Positions 44,181-58,500 of a DNA stretch of 64,000 nucleotides are shown here, in pieces. Within the stretch, counting starts at the first letter, position 1. The number at the start of each line of letters is the position of its first letter. This stretch comes from Lichenostomus cassidix. Its lineage: Eukaryota > Chordata > Aves > Passeriformes > Meliphagidae. The stretch covers positions 54,448,491 through 54,512,490 of the forward strand of contig CM039182.1 in NCBI GenBank assembly GCA_008360975.2. Reading direction: 5' to 3'. The position numbers were made by a program, and so were the translations under genes. The notes under the pieces were generated by a model. That model worked only from the letters and a program-made list of their open reading frames with translations, did no database searches and was not told the DNA's origin.

Positions 44181-47100
44181 GATGGAAAATTATGTATTTC
44201 TGTTCTTTTAAATAATTTCTGTGTGGTCTTTTTGGCATGTAAGTTGTGATCCTCTGAAGTGATACTGGAGTATGCATAAATTTAACCTCTAGCTACTTTG
44301 ATACTTGGGGTATCAGTAACTAACATCTGTAATATATACGTTAGTTTGCCAAGATAGTTCAGGGTGATCAGTCCTCCATGAATATAATTTTTAACAAGTA
44401 TTTGAGGGGCAGCAGTTGTCCAAGTTGCTCATCTCTGAACATAAGGGAGGGTTGTTTTTTTTCTTGGTTTTTTTGCAAGTGCACTGAGATTCACCTTTTT
44501 TGGTCATCTGCAGGAAAAGAAAAAAAAAGCTGAATTTATTTACATAGTTTTTTTTATCCTAGTGAAACTAGAAGTGAAACAATTTGAGTGATCCAAGGCC
44601 TATTGTGGCCACTAACAGTCTAAAGAATGCATCTGGTTTTAAATCATTGTTTAAAGTTTAAAGGGACAGGAACTGTTTTTGATAGTTAAGTTACCAAGTA
44701 CATCGTTATTTCCCACTGCCTTGTGTCTGCAAAACTGTTAAAAGTTTTATGCTGCTTTATTATTACTATGTTTTAGGAAGTTTAGGGGAAAGGGATTGTA
44801 CTTTGTCCTTTTATTGAACATCAAATGTATCAAATTTGTTTTGAAGACCCAATATTCCTTGTAACTGTTTCCAATGTAAGCCCTTCTCTCTCTTGCTGCG
44901 TAGCAGAAAGGCATCTTCCAGACTGTCAGAGCAGCAGCCTCGACTGGACTTGACATGAGTGTGTTTGGCTCTGAAAAAACCTATTCCTCCCATAACTGGC
45001 TGGGGATTTGTAGGATTTTGCTATTGCTATCATTACAGCAATGTAAAACACAGATTTGAGTTTCAGTTTTCCATGTAAGCTATATGTTGTCTTAGGCTTT
45101 GGGAACTTAACTGCAGGGATCTGTTATTTCTACAGTATTAGTACAATCACTTACAGTTCTCTTGTCTTCACAAATAGGTTATTTTTCACATTTTCTGGTT
45201 TTGTTCTTTTCCTTTCCATTAAAGAAATTAGTTATGGACTGTACTTTGTCAAGCATGACGGAAGTGTAGTGGAACAAACTGAAATAGCCTATCTAATATT
45301 CATGCAACATTAGATGGACTAAATAATATTTTTCCCTTAAGCAACCTAATTAAAGAATGCAAAAGGGATTAGTGAGTAATTGTTTTTTAAAAAACGAAAA
45401 TCAGGTAGCCACTACCCAAATCCATATTTTGAAAAATTTAAATATTTGGGGTGTTAGTTTTTTTCCTTTCTATGTATAACTCATTAGCAATTACATAATT
45501 ATTCCTTAATATAATGGGAAAGTGTGCTAAGTACAAGAGTTTTTCCAGGCTGAAGTTTTAACTGCTTGTAGATTTTCTTAAAAGAGAATATATAAATAAG
45601 GCATTGCTTTAGAATTTAAATAAAGTTAAGGTGAAATTATGAAAATGGGTGTTTTGCTTTATAATGTTTTTGTTGTTCTTGGAGTGTCAAATGCTGCTAG
45701 TAGGGCCAATCAAAGATTGGGCTGCCTTTTTAGCAAAGGTTAGAGGATGCCAAACTTGTTCAGACTCGATTGTTAAAAGATGCATCTGCAGGAGAATATA
45801 TTTGGATCGTCTTGAACCTTGCCTTAGTCTGATGTGCAATATATATGATATTTGTAATTTTATGGGCTCATATGCATGTGCACAGAAAAAATGTGTAGAT
45901 CCATTTATAAAGATAAGACTTAAAATGCTCATTGAGCATCCTCTATAGTTTTCTAAGGATTAAACATTGTTAATTTAGATGAAAAATACCAGGGGTCTTA
46001 TTAGTGTTTTATTACTAATATAATATTAGTATATTATTCCAGTGCCTAGGCTGCTATTTATTGGCAACATACTATTTCAAGCTATTTATAAAACATTATC
46101 TGTGAATCCATCCAACTTCTAGTTCTGCCATTTACAGTACCTCTTTCTGTGATCTGTACTGAAATTTATTTTCTCTCCCATGTGGTATGTGGTGTCTGGT
46201 TCTTTCCTCTAAAATGAGGATTTCAGACTCTAAACTGGCTTGATTTTTGTAAGACTGGCTTGATTTTTGAAATTGAAAGTCTTGCATAAGTCCTATTGCC
46301 CTTCTATGTGTGCTATAGAAAATACTTTTTATTTTTGTCTGTGGAGTTTGTTAGTTTTCATTTGCTGTTTCAAGAAAAAACAGCTCTTTTGCAAACTCAT
46401 TACAGCTTTGTTATGGCCATCAATATGGGCAGAAGCCTGGCAGTCTCCCAGCTATGTGAGGAGTATTCAGGCCAAGCTATGGTGTAGCTGTTCCTAGATG
46501 CTGGTCCTCAATAGTATTGCTAGTGTAGGATTTTCAAACTCCCTTTGATTGTGTATATTCATTATATGGCAAATTAGAAATGATAGAACAGAAGTAAGCA
46601 GTAGGTTGCATGTTCTACATTGTGTCTATCCATGCTCTAGGAGTTGCTACCTTAAATTTTCTTTCTCAGGCTTTCATTTACACTGATTCTGGTCTTCCTC
46701 TGTTAACATTGAGTTTGTTTCCTCTATGCATTAGAGTAATTTCAAAGGCACATTGACTCAAAGGAAGTACATCTCTGGAGATTTCTCTTGTTGTAGAACA
46801 GTGACAGCCATTTTTTCCTGCAGTTGCCACCTAATACCATGTGACATATCAGAGAAGAGGTAATTAAGCTCACGGTAATTACATGTTATTTTATGGCTGT
46901 GCTAGCACATTGTGGTACAACAATGGATGGTAATGGAGCTAAGTGTGGCGCAGGAATCTGCTGTGACACATGACTTGCATCTCTTGCTTGCAACTTTCAG
47001 AGCAGTCCAGGTCACCTGGTGGCCATTAGCCAAATGTTAGCTGTTTTCTAATTAGGTGAAAGCCATTTTGATTTGACAGGTAACTTTTCCAAAGGGAGAC

Positions 47101-50100
47101 AAAGGCCTGTGTGACTATGGGGGCTGACCAGGCCCAAGGTGTGGAGGGCATTGTGGATGCTGCTGCCAAAGCAGGTTTGCATGCCTGTGGCAGAGACGCC
47201 TTTGCCTGGTTGCCTGTGGTTGTGTCAGGATAGCTTGCATGTCCAGCATTTCTGCAAGGATTTAATTTTGCTTAAAGGAAAAAGAATGAATGGCAGACTG
47301 CATGCAGAGTGTATCCCCATTACGTGGCCCATTTAGAACAGTAGCTAGATAAGAGGGGAAAGAAAAGAAAAAGAAAGAATGGTGAGGTAAAAGGTTAGGT
47401 CCTTCCTTTATGGTAAAGGAAGTTGTAATTAGGCTGAGCCGTACTCAGAGAATTAACTGTTTGCTTGCCTGCACTGAATTCCAGCGTCTACTTCCCTGAA
47501 ACATGTTTTCACATTGAAAGAAACTGTCCTCATATTGAAGCCCTGCAGCAAGTGCTATTTGCATGTTATTTAAAGCACACCACACTTCAGCCCTGAGATT
47601 CCAGTGTTATTTCTTAATTAAACATGATCCAAACAAATATTCAGTACAGGAAGTGTCTAGCTCAGTTAAATGTGGATTTTTTTCCCCCTCTTAGCTTCAG
47701 GAATAGCACATTCAAGAATAATGATTCTCAGGATATTAAACTGTTCGAGGTGAAGCACAGTTTCTCTGTATTTTATGCAGGTTCTGCTATGGTGGGATCT
47801 TATTTCTAGAATGGACTGATAGATATGTGACTAGATAGATAGATACAGGATAAGCAGGAAAGATCGAGGTTTTGTGTACTCTTCCTCAAGATGCAGGTAT
47901 TTACATGCTGCCTAAAAATAGTATGAAACGTCAGCTGGTCTCAGAGCACTCTCCTTGTACAACCAGTGAATAAATACAAAACTGCCATGGAAGTCCCTGG
48001 GAATCTGGGTGTGCCTTTATAGAGAGTTGTATCTATCCTACATCTGCTGGGGTTTCAAAGTGGTCTTTTTCAGATGTGACTTGCTCAGTACAATAATAGA
48101 GGGAAGAATGCAATGGCCAGCATGAATTGGGTCTTACAAGGAGATGTGATTCCTCTGTAGTGTGTTGCTCATGGCCATGCATAAGATCTGCTATGTTTAG
48201 GCTTTTAAGCATAGGCAGATGCACTGCCTCAGTTCTTCATAGTGGTATGAAATCTTCTTTAAAAAATGTTTTGTGATTAGAGAGAGCCTTTCTGCTTGGA
48301 GAGCTAGACTTGATCTCACACCTTCTGGCTGGGTGCATGTGGACACTTCAATAAAGCAGCAGGGCAAGCCAGAAGTTTGGGCAGAGCCAGCAGCTTCCTC
48401 TAGGCAAGAACACTGCAGGCCAGAGAGCTGCAGGGCAACAGCCAGCCTTGCACTGTACAGGTTATCTCTTCAGCTCCTCTTTTGTGTTCAATTATTTGTT
48501 AAACATTTTATTTCAGTTGTCTTCATTGACCCTTTCCAGGGCTTGTGCATCAGTCTTTTTTTGGAAATAAGTTTTTAAACAGGGTGAAGATGAAGAACGA
48601 CTTTCAGTGAGCTGCTAGATATCATGGGTGTATTGTTTGTTTTAAATAAAATGGGGAAACCAAACAGAAGAGGAAAATGCATTAAGTCAACAGTTTGTTT
48701 TTTAGGTTGAGAATAAGAGTATATTTCTCGGAGGGATGCTGTAATTAACATTTACTTCAGATAAGCTCTAATATTGACTAAAAATAGAAATCAATTTAGA
48801 TATTGCTGTAGATATCCTTCAGCAGGATCCTAACAATTTTCAGAAAGCCTTTTGTGGCAGCAGTAATGGCATATTATAGTTAGGGAATCAAATAAATGCA
48901 GTATATCTTCAATGTCACTGCTGCTGTCAACTAATTGCAGGCGTAGTTTATTTAATGTATCACACTGGAATGCCTGGACTGATTTATCATGTGTCAGGAA
49001 AGGCAGGACAATTAACATCTCACCTGATTTCATGTGCATTGTGACCAGCCCAACCAGGCTGGTCAGTTTTGTTGGTGATGTTGCTGAGGACAGAAGCATG
49101 ACTTGCATTCACTTGGGACATGCAGGTCTCTCACAAGGAGGCTGGGGAAGTATAATATACTCTTAATTTTTTCCAAAGGCTCTGCTTTTCTCTGAAATTG
49201 GAGTTGTGGCTGAGCTCAGATTATTTATTTTTGAGGGAGGAGTCTGTACCAAAAAAGTCTTACAGCTTGGGCATGACAGTTGCTATCTCCACTTTGAAAG
49301 ACATCCCAAGACTTTTCTAACATTGCCAGTGCCACCTGGTTGGTCTAGGAGTGTGTTTTAATATAGTGATACTATAAGCAACTCGTTAGAAATCAGAGAC
49401 TGTCACATCGACATCTAAATTTGTAATATGTTCTTGCTAGTCTATGGGATGGCAGGGTTGTTACTGTTGAATTCCTCCCAGACTCACTCCCTCTTATAGC
49501 AGGGCCAGTCACTGACATATGTGAATAATGTTGCTCATAAACAAGAGAGCTTGCTGTGTTATCACAACTCTTGTGCTTCTCTCTTTACATTATTTGCAGT
49601 GAATATCACTCTGGGGAATGCAACTTCCTTGTCTTAAATCCACTGATTTAAATTGAATTATATCTGCCAAAAATTCTGTCCTAGAGGATGGGGGGAGTTG
49701 AGGGGTTAGTTTTGTTGTTTTGTTTGGCTTTTTTTTTTTTTCTTTTTTACTGTCTATTTTTTTTAGTCACTGGAATCAACACAATATCCTTGTTGCTATG
49801 CAGATGCTCAAATGCAGTGTTTTTTACATTATTAAGCTGGATAACCATGCTGCTTCTGGCATATCTCAGGCTGATAACAAGTCCTATGAAGCCCCACAGA
49901 GTTGCACAGAGTTTATTTTTCTGAACCCCCGTGTATGTGCAATATGCACCAAATTAAGCCATAGCATAGTAGAGAATTTATTAGTAACTGGGTCACAGAA
50001 GGGTCTGTGTATCCCAGATAATTTGGTTAAAACTCAAGCTTTGAGCTCATACACACAACTTGCAAAAAGTGTCTTCTCTGTGTGAAGAAGAGGCTTGGAT

Positions 50101-50632
50101 CTCTCAAAGATGATAAATAGGTTATTATTTGCATGAGCTTTTCATGCAAGAAGTGTATGATAGTTAACATGTGGAATAATAAACATTGAATGGCCAAATA
50201 ATGGAAAGCAGATGTGCCAAGGATGCCAAGCAAGATATTTGAAAGCCGTGGTGTGAACTGGACCTTTCAACAAGTGGCCAAAGGTTGTGTGACTACTAGG
50301 AATTAAGCCTAATGGATTTAAAAATGGAGGCTAAATCAGAAAGTATAGGTACCACTTCAGTGTCTCAATCAGTGAGATTTCATATCATGTAGAAAAATGG
50401 TGGATCACAGGATCCACCATGGGGTGAGTATTCCATGACTTACTCATATCTAGTACATATATCCCACTTGTAATTTTTCTTTTGATGTAGTCAAATGAGA
50501 AAAATGAGACAAAATCCACTTGTATTTGGCTTAAAAATTCTAAACAGTCTGCCTCCATTAAAGCTTCTGGGAGCTTTCTCAGGGTTAGATCCAGGCTGTT
50601 GAAAACAACCTCTATCACTGGACGTTCAGGAT
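44181..50632. other. Intergenic sequence, no gene recognised
   Basis: About 6.5 kb of mostly unique DNA between GOLGA4 and ITGA9. It contains a purine-rich stretch near 47355-47390 and short (TAGA)n near 47831-47842. Two segments (46830-47090 and 48810-49100) look unusually non-random and are treated as possible conserved non-coding elements in the findings. No ORF has splice context or a recognisable protein. Confidence 0.65.
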
Positions 50633-50637
50633 GATAT

Positions 50638-51703
50638 TGTGTTGGTTTTGCTTGGCCCAGTTTTCGGTGGGGGGGGCACAAAGATGGCTCCTGTGAGAAG
50701 CTTCTGGACACTTCCACCATACCCAGCAGAGCCAATCTCTGATGGCTCTGAAGATGGACATGCTGCTGGCCAAGGCTGGGCCAATTAGAAATGTTGGTTA
50801 CTCCTCTGTGATGACATATTTAAGAAGAAATCAAAACAATGGGGGCACACAGTTCCTTTAGCCAGAGAAGGAGGAGGCTAGAACATGTGAGAGAAAACAA
50901 CATGGAGACACCAAAATCAGTGGAGAAGGTGGGGGAGGATATGCTCCAGGCGCCAGAGCTGAACTTCCTCTGCAGGCCGTGGTGAGGACCATGGTGAAAC
51001 AGGTTGTCCACCTGCCGCCCATGGGGTCCACATGGAATGCACAGATCCACCCCCAGTCTGTGGGGAGGTGCCCATGCTGGAAAAGGTGGATGACTGGAGG
51101 AGGCTGTGATCCGCTGGGACTCTCAGTGGAAAGAGAGGCCTTGCTCCCAAGATGGAACAGGCTGACCTCAGCTTAGAGGTCTGCACCCTGTGGACGAGGG
51201 ACTCATGTCGCAGCAGTTTTGGGGGGACTGCCTGTGGAAGGAGACTTACATTGCAGCAGTGTGCATGTGTGCTGTCTGCTCATGAAATGGACCCACACTA
51301 GAGGAGTTTGCGGAGAACTCTCTCTCATGGGAGGGACCCCACAGCAACACAGATGAAAGACTTCTGTCCCTGAGCAGCAGAAGATCTCAGTGATGGACTG
51401 ACCAGACCCCCACATCCCGTTCCCCTGCACTGCCGGTGGAAAGGAGGGAGGAGTTGGGGGCAAGAATGGTGTCTTAAGGGCTTATTTTTACTTCTCATTA
51501 GCTTCCTCTGACTCTATTATTGCAACTTTAAGAGGAGCCTATTCTGTCCTTGGAGTGTCTCCCGGTCCTTATCTCAACTCCATGGACCCTTTATGTGTTA
51601 ACCTTTTTTCCCCTCTCCTCTGCCCAGCTGTGGCAGGGGAGAGCAGAGTGAGTAGATATCTATCTAGGGTGCCTGGCATTTGGCCAGTGTTCAAACCATG
51701 ACA
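50638..51703 (+). mobile_element. 1066-bp ERVL-like solo LTR
   Basis: Starts TGTGTTGGTTTTGC and ends AAACCATGACA. It is flanked by a 5-bp target duplication GATAT (50633-50637 and 51704-51708). A 5-bp duplication is the class III (ERVL) signature, unlike the 6-bp duplications of the other LTRs here. Its last 330 bases match the reverse complement of 63665-64000. A TATA-like CATATTTAAG lies near 50814-50823. The ORFs inside have no coding character. Confidence 0.88.
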
Positions 51704-51708
51704 GATAT

Positions 51709-54073
51709 AAAAATCAAATGAAGCAGACTATCTATCTATTTAATTATATACCTCAAATCTTCATCTTAAACTGTAATTTTAAAAAGCTAAGACATAAGGG
51801 CTTGTAAATTGGTATCATTTTTGCCTAGTTAATTCCACATAGATATAAAACTCATTTTTGAAAACAGAATAGTTCCTGGTTTATAATACTGTATTTGTTT
51901 TGTAGGTTTCATCATCTGTTAGTCCTTCAAGTCTGGCCACAGTGCAGCTAGTAGGAAGGGTTAGCCATCTGTAAATCAGCAGTTCTGTAAGCTGTCGTGA
52001 TAGTGTTGCTGATATACAGGATACAACATGGCTTTTCCTGCCTTGGGGAGTGGTAGCCTCTAGCTGTGCTTAGCATATGAAATGTGCAGGTTGAAATCAG
52101 TGGGATTTTATCATGATTCTCTTTCAGAATCTCATAATTTATTCTCTTCACTGCACCATTGTAGCATGTTGGTTCTGCTTAGGAAATTGTCCCATTTTCC
52201 TTGGGATCCTCTAGAAGAAGGAGAAAGAGCTGTTGGTGGTTTGCAACTTATATACTGACTGAGGCTAGGACTCAGCTACTTAAAAAAAACTGTGATATGG
52301 ATCCTTTGCACCTCTGTGTCTCAGGTACACAAATTCTTGTCAACTTGAGGTTTCTGTAGAAACTGAAGGTTTTGTGGCAGGTCTATCCCCTTCCTGATCC
52401 TGGACAGAGAACAAAAATTGGTAGGAGAATTTGATTTTTTGTTTCTCTCTGATGTATTTCTCCAGTTGGCCTGGCACTTTTCTCAATAGTTCCAGGGTTA
52501 ACAGTAAAGAAGTAGTCTTCTAGAAAAAAGCTCTTTTGTGAAAAGTTACAATTTCAGCATTCACCTCCATTACTTATAATCCCCATAAAGTTATTAAATA
52601 GGTGATGGAGAAGAGCTATTGCCCAGAACAATGTCTTTTGAAAGCTAGCAATAAAGTTTTCTCCAAACTGCATGATTCATTCAACAGCCTCGTCTAGTCT
52701 GAGGTTAAAATTCAGCCATGGGTGAGACCTTTACTACATGGCCAAGAAACATTAAGTTAGATGAGACTGAGACAATGCTATCAAGCAAGTCCACTTAAGA
52801 GCACATCAGCTTTCTTAAGTATGGGGGATATCCATGTGTTATGTTTTAGGTCTATCATGTATGTGGTTGCATTCCAGTGATTGTTTAGGGGGTACTAGAG
52901 ATGCTAACTTTGGTGTAAGGCAGTTAGTATTTCTGGAGTTTCTGTGTAGTCATCAATTTGAGAGAGGTTTTATGTCTTGACCATCCTTGAAAGCCCAGCT
53001 TCAGGTGCTCTGAATTGTCAACTGATGGAGCTTCACTTTTCCTTAACCATAGCTCTAGTACCTTGATAACCTGTCCTCTTTCTTACAGTGGTCCTGTGGG
53101 GCTTCTGTCAGTGGACATGAAGGAAACAAGATTTCTTAATCGTTTTGCTTAAGAGAGGCCTCATGGAGCTGGTGTAGCTATTTTAGAGGTAACTACCTGA
53201 AATATGTTGCATGTCCTTTTGGAATATGTTGCCATATGGCTTATTTTTGGATTTACACATTTTAAGCCACTGGTCTTTTTTATAAGATGTATATAACAAA
53301 ATTAATATTACATAGAAGGTTTGATTACAGTATATTGCAAAATTAAAGTGTGTCTCCTGTTCTTATGGTGATAAAAGCTGTGATAAAATGATAAAAGAAT
53401 AAAAATATCCATCAATCCCTGAGCTGTGGTAATGAGGTTCAATTTGAAAAAATGAGCATGATCTCACTAAAATAAAAATGCATAGTGACATCCCTACTAG
53501 CAAGACCAGTGCTAGTGAACAAAAAAAAGAAGCATGTGTGGTTTTGACTTGCAACGTGTGTGTGTACACTTTTAAATATATAGTATATGAGTATGTACAG
53601 CAAAACTATATTTCTGACCACATGCTGACTGTCAGAAAATGAGAGGTGCAAACCATAATGAATACTTGCTGTTAGCAGTATGAAAGGTAGCCTGAATCCC
53701 TGTTCACCCCAAACACATGCTTGGCTTCATGTCTGCCATTCAGTTCCCCTTAGGTCAATGAAATACAAGCATGCCCTCAATATTTAAGCATGTACTTAAT
53801 GAAGCATATACCATAGCTGAATAGAGACTGCTCAGGAGAGGTCTGTTACCTGTGTATGAAAATGCAGAGATCTGGATGTACTAAAGAAAGAAAAAAAACC
53901 AAACCAAATAAGAAAAATTAACCTGCTGGATTTTTTTTTCTTTTACTTGGCTCAGATAAATTCCTTCACTTATTGGTATACGGCATAAGATAAATGTTTT
54001 ATAAATGCGATGCATTTTCATTTGGGCACAAACTGACCATAAATCAGACTGAAATAAACCCCAGTACTGAAAG
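51709..54073. other. Intergenic sequence, no gene recognised
   Basis: Unique AT-rich DNA. Short CTATCTAT words occur at 51728-51740. Nothing else recognised. Confidence 0.65.
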
Positions 54074-54079
54074 TCAGGG

Positions 54080-54404
54080 TGTCGCTCTAATACCCAGAGA
54101 GGATGCAGCAGGCACACACACAGATCCACTTGCAAGCAGAGAGAGCCTTTATTGTTTACAACTTCTGCTTATATGTGCTAAAATCCCATAGGTGATTGGT
54201 CAGTGGTCACCTGCCTCCTGGGGTGATTGGCTGAAGTCCTACAGTGCCCAGTTCCAAACACTCTCTGCCTTAAACCCAAACAGATCAGGAAAACAGCAGG
54301 TTTTAGATACTATTTACAAAACCATCTCATTGTTTTCATAGTTTGCATGGGAAAGGAGAGACTCTCAGGGAAAAGCTTCTGGTAGCAGCTTTTCAGTAAC
54401 CACA
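54080..54404 (-). mobile_element. 325-bp ERV solo LTR (family C)
   Basis: On the - strand it starts TGTGGTTACTG and ends TTAGAGCGACA. It has two CCAATCA boxes (ATTGG on + near 54195-54199 and 54226-54230), a TATA-like CATATAAG (54168-54175) and AATAAA (TTTATT on + at 54148-54153). A perfect 6-bp duplication TCAGGG lies at 54074-54079 and 54405-54410. A complete U3-R-U5 promoter layout. Confidence 0.93.
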
Positions 54405-54699
54405 TCAGGGCAAGTGTTTAAGTACAATATTTCAATATTAAGTGCAATATTTCAATATTAAGTGCATAGTTTTCAAGGGAATAGAAAAATGGCTGGAACA
54501 CTAAATAAACTTGATTGCTGCTAAAACAGTACAATTTAAGAAAAGAAATCCCTTAAAGACCTGTGAAGTAACAATTGATTTTTGCAAATGAGGCTCTGAA
54601 AATTCTGTCTTTCTACTCTATTCTGTTAAATGTTATCATGAGACTATGATTTTTGATTAAACCATCAGCTTCTTTATCTTCCAGGATTTGCATTGGCTT

Positions 54700-55575
54700 A
54701 TCCAGTTGGTGTCTGGTCACTAATGGTGCGCCCCAGTGATCTGTGGAGGGCCCAGTCCTCTTTAATACTTTATCAATACTTTATCAATATGTGGATGAGG
54801 GGATTGACTCTACCAACAGCAAACTCATAGACATTAGGCTGTGTTGGAGTGTCAATTTTCTAGAGGGTAGAAAGTCTCTGCAGAGGGTTCTGAACAGTCT
54901 GGGCAGTGCTAAGGGCTGGGGACAGAGTGGCTGGACAGCTACCCAGCGGGAAAGGACCTAGGGGTGCTCGTCAACAGCAGCTGAATATGAGCCAGTGTGT
55001 GCCCAGGTGGCCAAGAAGGCCAATGGCATCCTGGCTTGTATCAGGAATAGTGTGATCATCAGGACCAAGGAAGTTGTGTCTGGTTCTGGGCCCCTCAATT
55101 TGGGAAGGATTTTGAAGTAGTGGAATAAGTCCAGAGAAGGGCAACTAAGCTGGTGAAGGGTCTGGAACACAAGTCCTATGGGGAGTGGCTGGGGGAGCAG
55201 AGGTTGTTTAGCCTGGGGAAGAGGCTCAGGGGTGACCTCTTCACTCTCTACAACTGCCTGAAAGGAGGTTGTAGCCAGGTGGGTGTCATCTCTTCTCCCA
55301 GGCAACAAGAGACAGGATAAGAGGACATAGTCTTACAGCCAGGGGAGGCTTAGTTTGGACATTAGGAAAAAATTCTTCACGGAAAAGATTATTAGATTTT
55401 GGAATGGGCTGCCCAGGGAGGTGGTAGAGTCACCATCCCTGGAGGTGTTTGAGGAAAGACTGGATGTGACACTCAGTGCCATGGTCTAGTTGGCAAGGTT
55501 GTGTTAGGTCATAGGTTGGACTTGATGATCTCAGAGGTCTTTCCCAACCTAATTGATTCTGTGATTCTGTCTTCC
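54700..55575 (+). mobile_element. CR1 LINE 3' end (sense), about 0.9 kb
   Basis: Landmarks include GAAAGGACCTAGGGGTGCTC, GCCAAGAAGGCCAATGGCAT, GGCTGCCCAGGGAGGTGGT and GGTTGGACTTGATGATCTC. It ends in the CR1 terminal repeats GATTCTGTGATTCTGT. The 5' end is truncated near 54700. No intact ORF. Confidence 0.93.
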
Positions 55576-58500
55576 ATGCATGTGAAACTTCTAAGATTCT
55601 CAATCTGTTTGGAAAACCCTAATATGAAATACCTCTATGAGAAAGGTAAGAAACAGTGGTTGAAGAGCTAACAACAGCAAACAACAGTACCAGCAAGAGA
55701 ATAATTTCCTTATTTACCTATTTACTCCAGTGGGAGAGCCAACAGAAGAGGCTAGCAGGAATTAAATGTATATATTATGTGAAGAGATCAGTGTAGGTAC
55801 CTCATTCAGTTTTTCAATGGCCTGAGGGTTAAACCTCCTAATGCAGGATCAGTGGCACGCAAGTATTAACTCAACCTGAACATGTTATCTAACAAAAGTT
55901 ATTAGTCTTGCATTTGATGCAGAAATGGAGGGTGACATCTTCTTAATTTAATGGGAATCATGTAGAAAGGTATAGTTTGTCAACAGCAGTCTACATTTTG
56001 CCTCTAAGTCTAGATGCTGTGAGTGATTTGATGTCTGACAGACTGAAATCGTACTAGTAGAAATGTGGTCAGTTCCTCTCAGCGTGGCTGTAGTAATTGA
56101 CAGGCTAGTTCTAGTACACAAGTGAGAGTTTCCTCTTTATCCAAAATACTTTATATTTCTAATATATTATGTATATATATAAATATTTTGGTATTTTATA
56201 GTTATTCCTTTTATGTATTTATTACAAAGGAACACCCCTCTCCCTGACAACTTCAACAGTGATAAGGCTTTGAAAAGAAAGAGAAGTCTTTCCCATTGTC
56301 CTTGCAGTGTAATGAAAGGTGGCAGTAATTCTCTCTTTTTCAATGGGGCAGACAACCACGATCTGTCTTTAGAATGAAGCCACAGTGGAAGAAGAATTGA
56401 AGAGGATGTTCTTTAGCTGCTAGGCAAGAAGAGCTACAAAAAGTGTTTGGAAAGCATCTCATCTAGGTTTGGTCTCCTGAACTCTTTACAGCTAAGTCTG
56501 TAGGTGGGTTAGATTAGAGAGTTCTGTGGGAACTGACTGAAAAAACTGCAGTATTATCATTAGGACCTGATCTACAGAGTTACCGATCTCCTTATATTGA
56601 GCACTTGCCAGAGAAACACGAAGAATGCATGTGAACAATCAGCAAGTCTCACCGCTGCAATGGGAAACCTTTAACACAAGTTCAGTTGAAACCTCTTTAC
56701 TACTGAGCAGGGACTGACATAAATGTTTGAATAATGATGGGGAGAGGCAGCGGCCTTTGTATTAATGAGATTATGGGATGCCTTCCCGTTTTTAGCATGT
56801 TCCTGCTGATGGATGCCAGGGTGAGAGAAGGGGGTGTCATCCCATCCCCACTCAGCAGCGCATCCTCTCCTCACCTGTGGCTAAGAGCAAGCAGGAGGGA
56901 GCTGGGGGACAGGTAGAGAAATCTATATCCAAACAAGTGGAGCTCAAAAAAGATGGTCAAATAAGCTTACAGCAACTGTAAGTTGTGAGTGCCTGTGGGA
57001 AGTGAAATTGAAGTTACTTGTGCATTGAAACTGTTCTAAAACAGATGGTAAAATTTCAACCACAGCACTACTTCTGTTCAAATGGAAGGAAATGCAAATG
57101 GTAAGCAGGGTCTTCAGATTAAGTAAGGCATTGGTAAAAGTAAGGAAAACAATATTGAGTTCAACATGTTCAGTATAGGAACACATTTATCTTTATGTAC
57201 ATATTTCTATACACACACATATATAAATTATCTTTGAAGTGCCATTTTGGGAGGAATAGCCTCCAGGAGGACAACTTTTCTGTTAATGCTTAGTTTTGAA
57301 GAACGGAGTCTGTACACAGCTGAATCTTTAAGCAAGGCAGACATGGGGCATTTGTTTTAATTTTATGTTTCTTTCCACAGTCACAACATTATTACATTGG
57401 ACTTTCTTTTCCTGAGCTCTACTATTAATTAAAAAGTATTGTCAAGAGTGCTGTTTCACTGTTGATTCTCAATTTACAGATAACATTTCTAATTTATAAA
57501 CTAATCTGGAGACTGAATCCTGCCAAAATGCAGCATTTAATTAATATAGGTAGGTGTACAGTACAAATTAGCCCTATGGCGCAGGTATGGAGCCTCTCTA
57601 GCTGATACAAACATCAAGGTTCATGCAGTGAGAACAGGGATATAGAAGTGCTTATTAAGGTATTCCTGGTTTGAATAATTCCTTCACAAAGCATTGGCAT
57701 ATGATTTAATGTATTATTCCGTGTTCTCACCCCTTAGTTTTACCATCATATTAATTTAACCGTACATTATTATGATCCTTTTCTCTGCAGTTGGATGCTT
57801 CCCATTGCTTTCGTAAATGGCATGCCAAAATTTTATCAGCTAAAATAGAGAGACAAGCAGTTTCTGTTTCTGTTTGGACTGACAAAATTCCTCTTGGATT
57901 AATAGTTGTGAGATGACTTCAGTACTTGAATGTGCAAAAGAAAGAAAAGGATGGAAGTACCATATTCCTAGCCTTTCCCTGGATTCCTTGCAAAGAATGG
58001 AGAGCTGACATTTTTATGGACTGACACCATTTTGTATTAATCACTTCTAGTTGAAATAAGTCCTCCCGAGAACACTCTACAATGTGAAAGACAAGTGTTC
58101 CATTCACCTCATCTAGTTGCTTTGCTTCCCTCTTCCCTCTGGAGAAGGATGAACCCATTGCTCTCTCCAGCATATCATCCCACATTTCCTTTAACTTCAT
58201 TGGAGAGCTGCCTGAGCATCGTTTAGTGCTCAGGTAATTAACTGAAAAGCCCCATCCCTTTCTTGCTTCAAAAGGCAGAGATGTGGCTTTGTAGTGCTAA
58301 TGAAATTGCATGTCATTTGGGGAATTTGCTTAATCATTGCATATTGACTTTCTGCCTAAATCAGATTACTTTTATCCATATTGATTGCACAGTTATAAAA
58401 TCCTTGTGGAAATCTTTCTATTAAATGCTATAAATCTTCCTGCTAATATGACATAAATGCCCTGATGTTTTCACTTGGTGCTCTAATAAGCAAATCAGTT

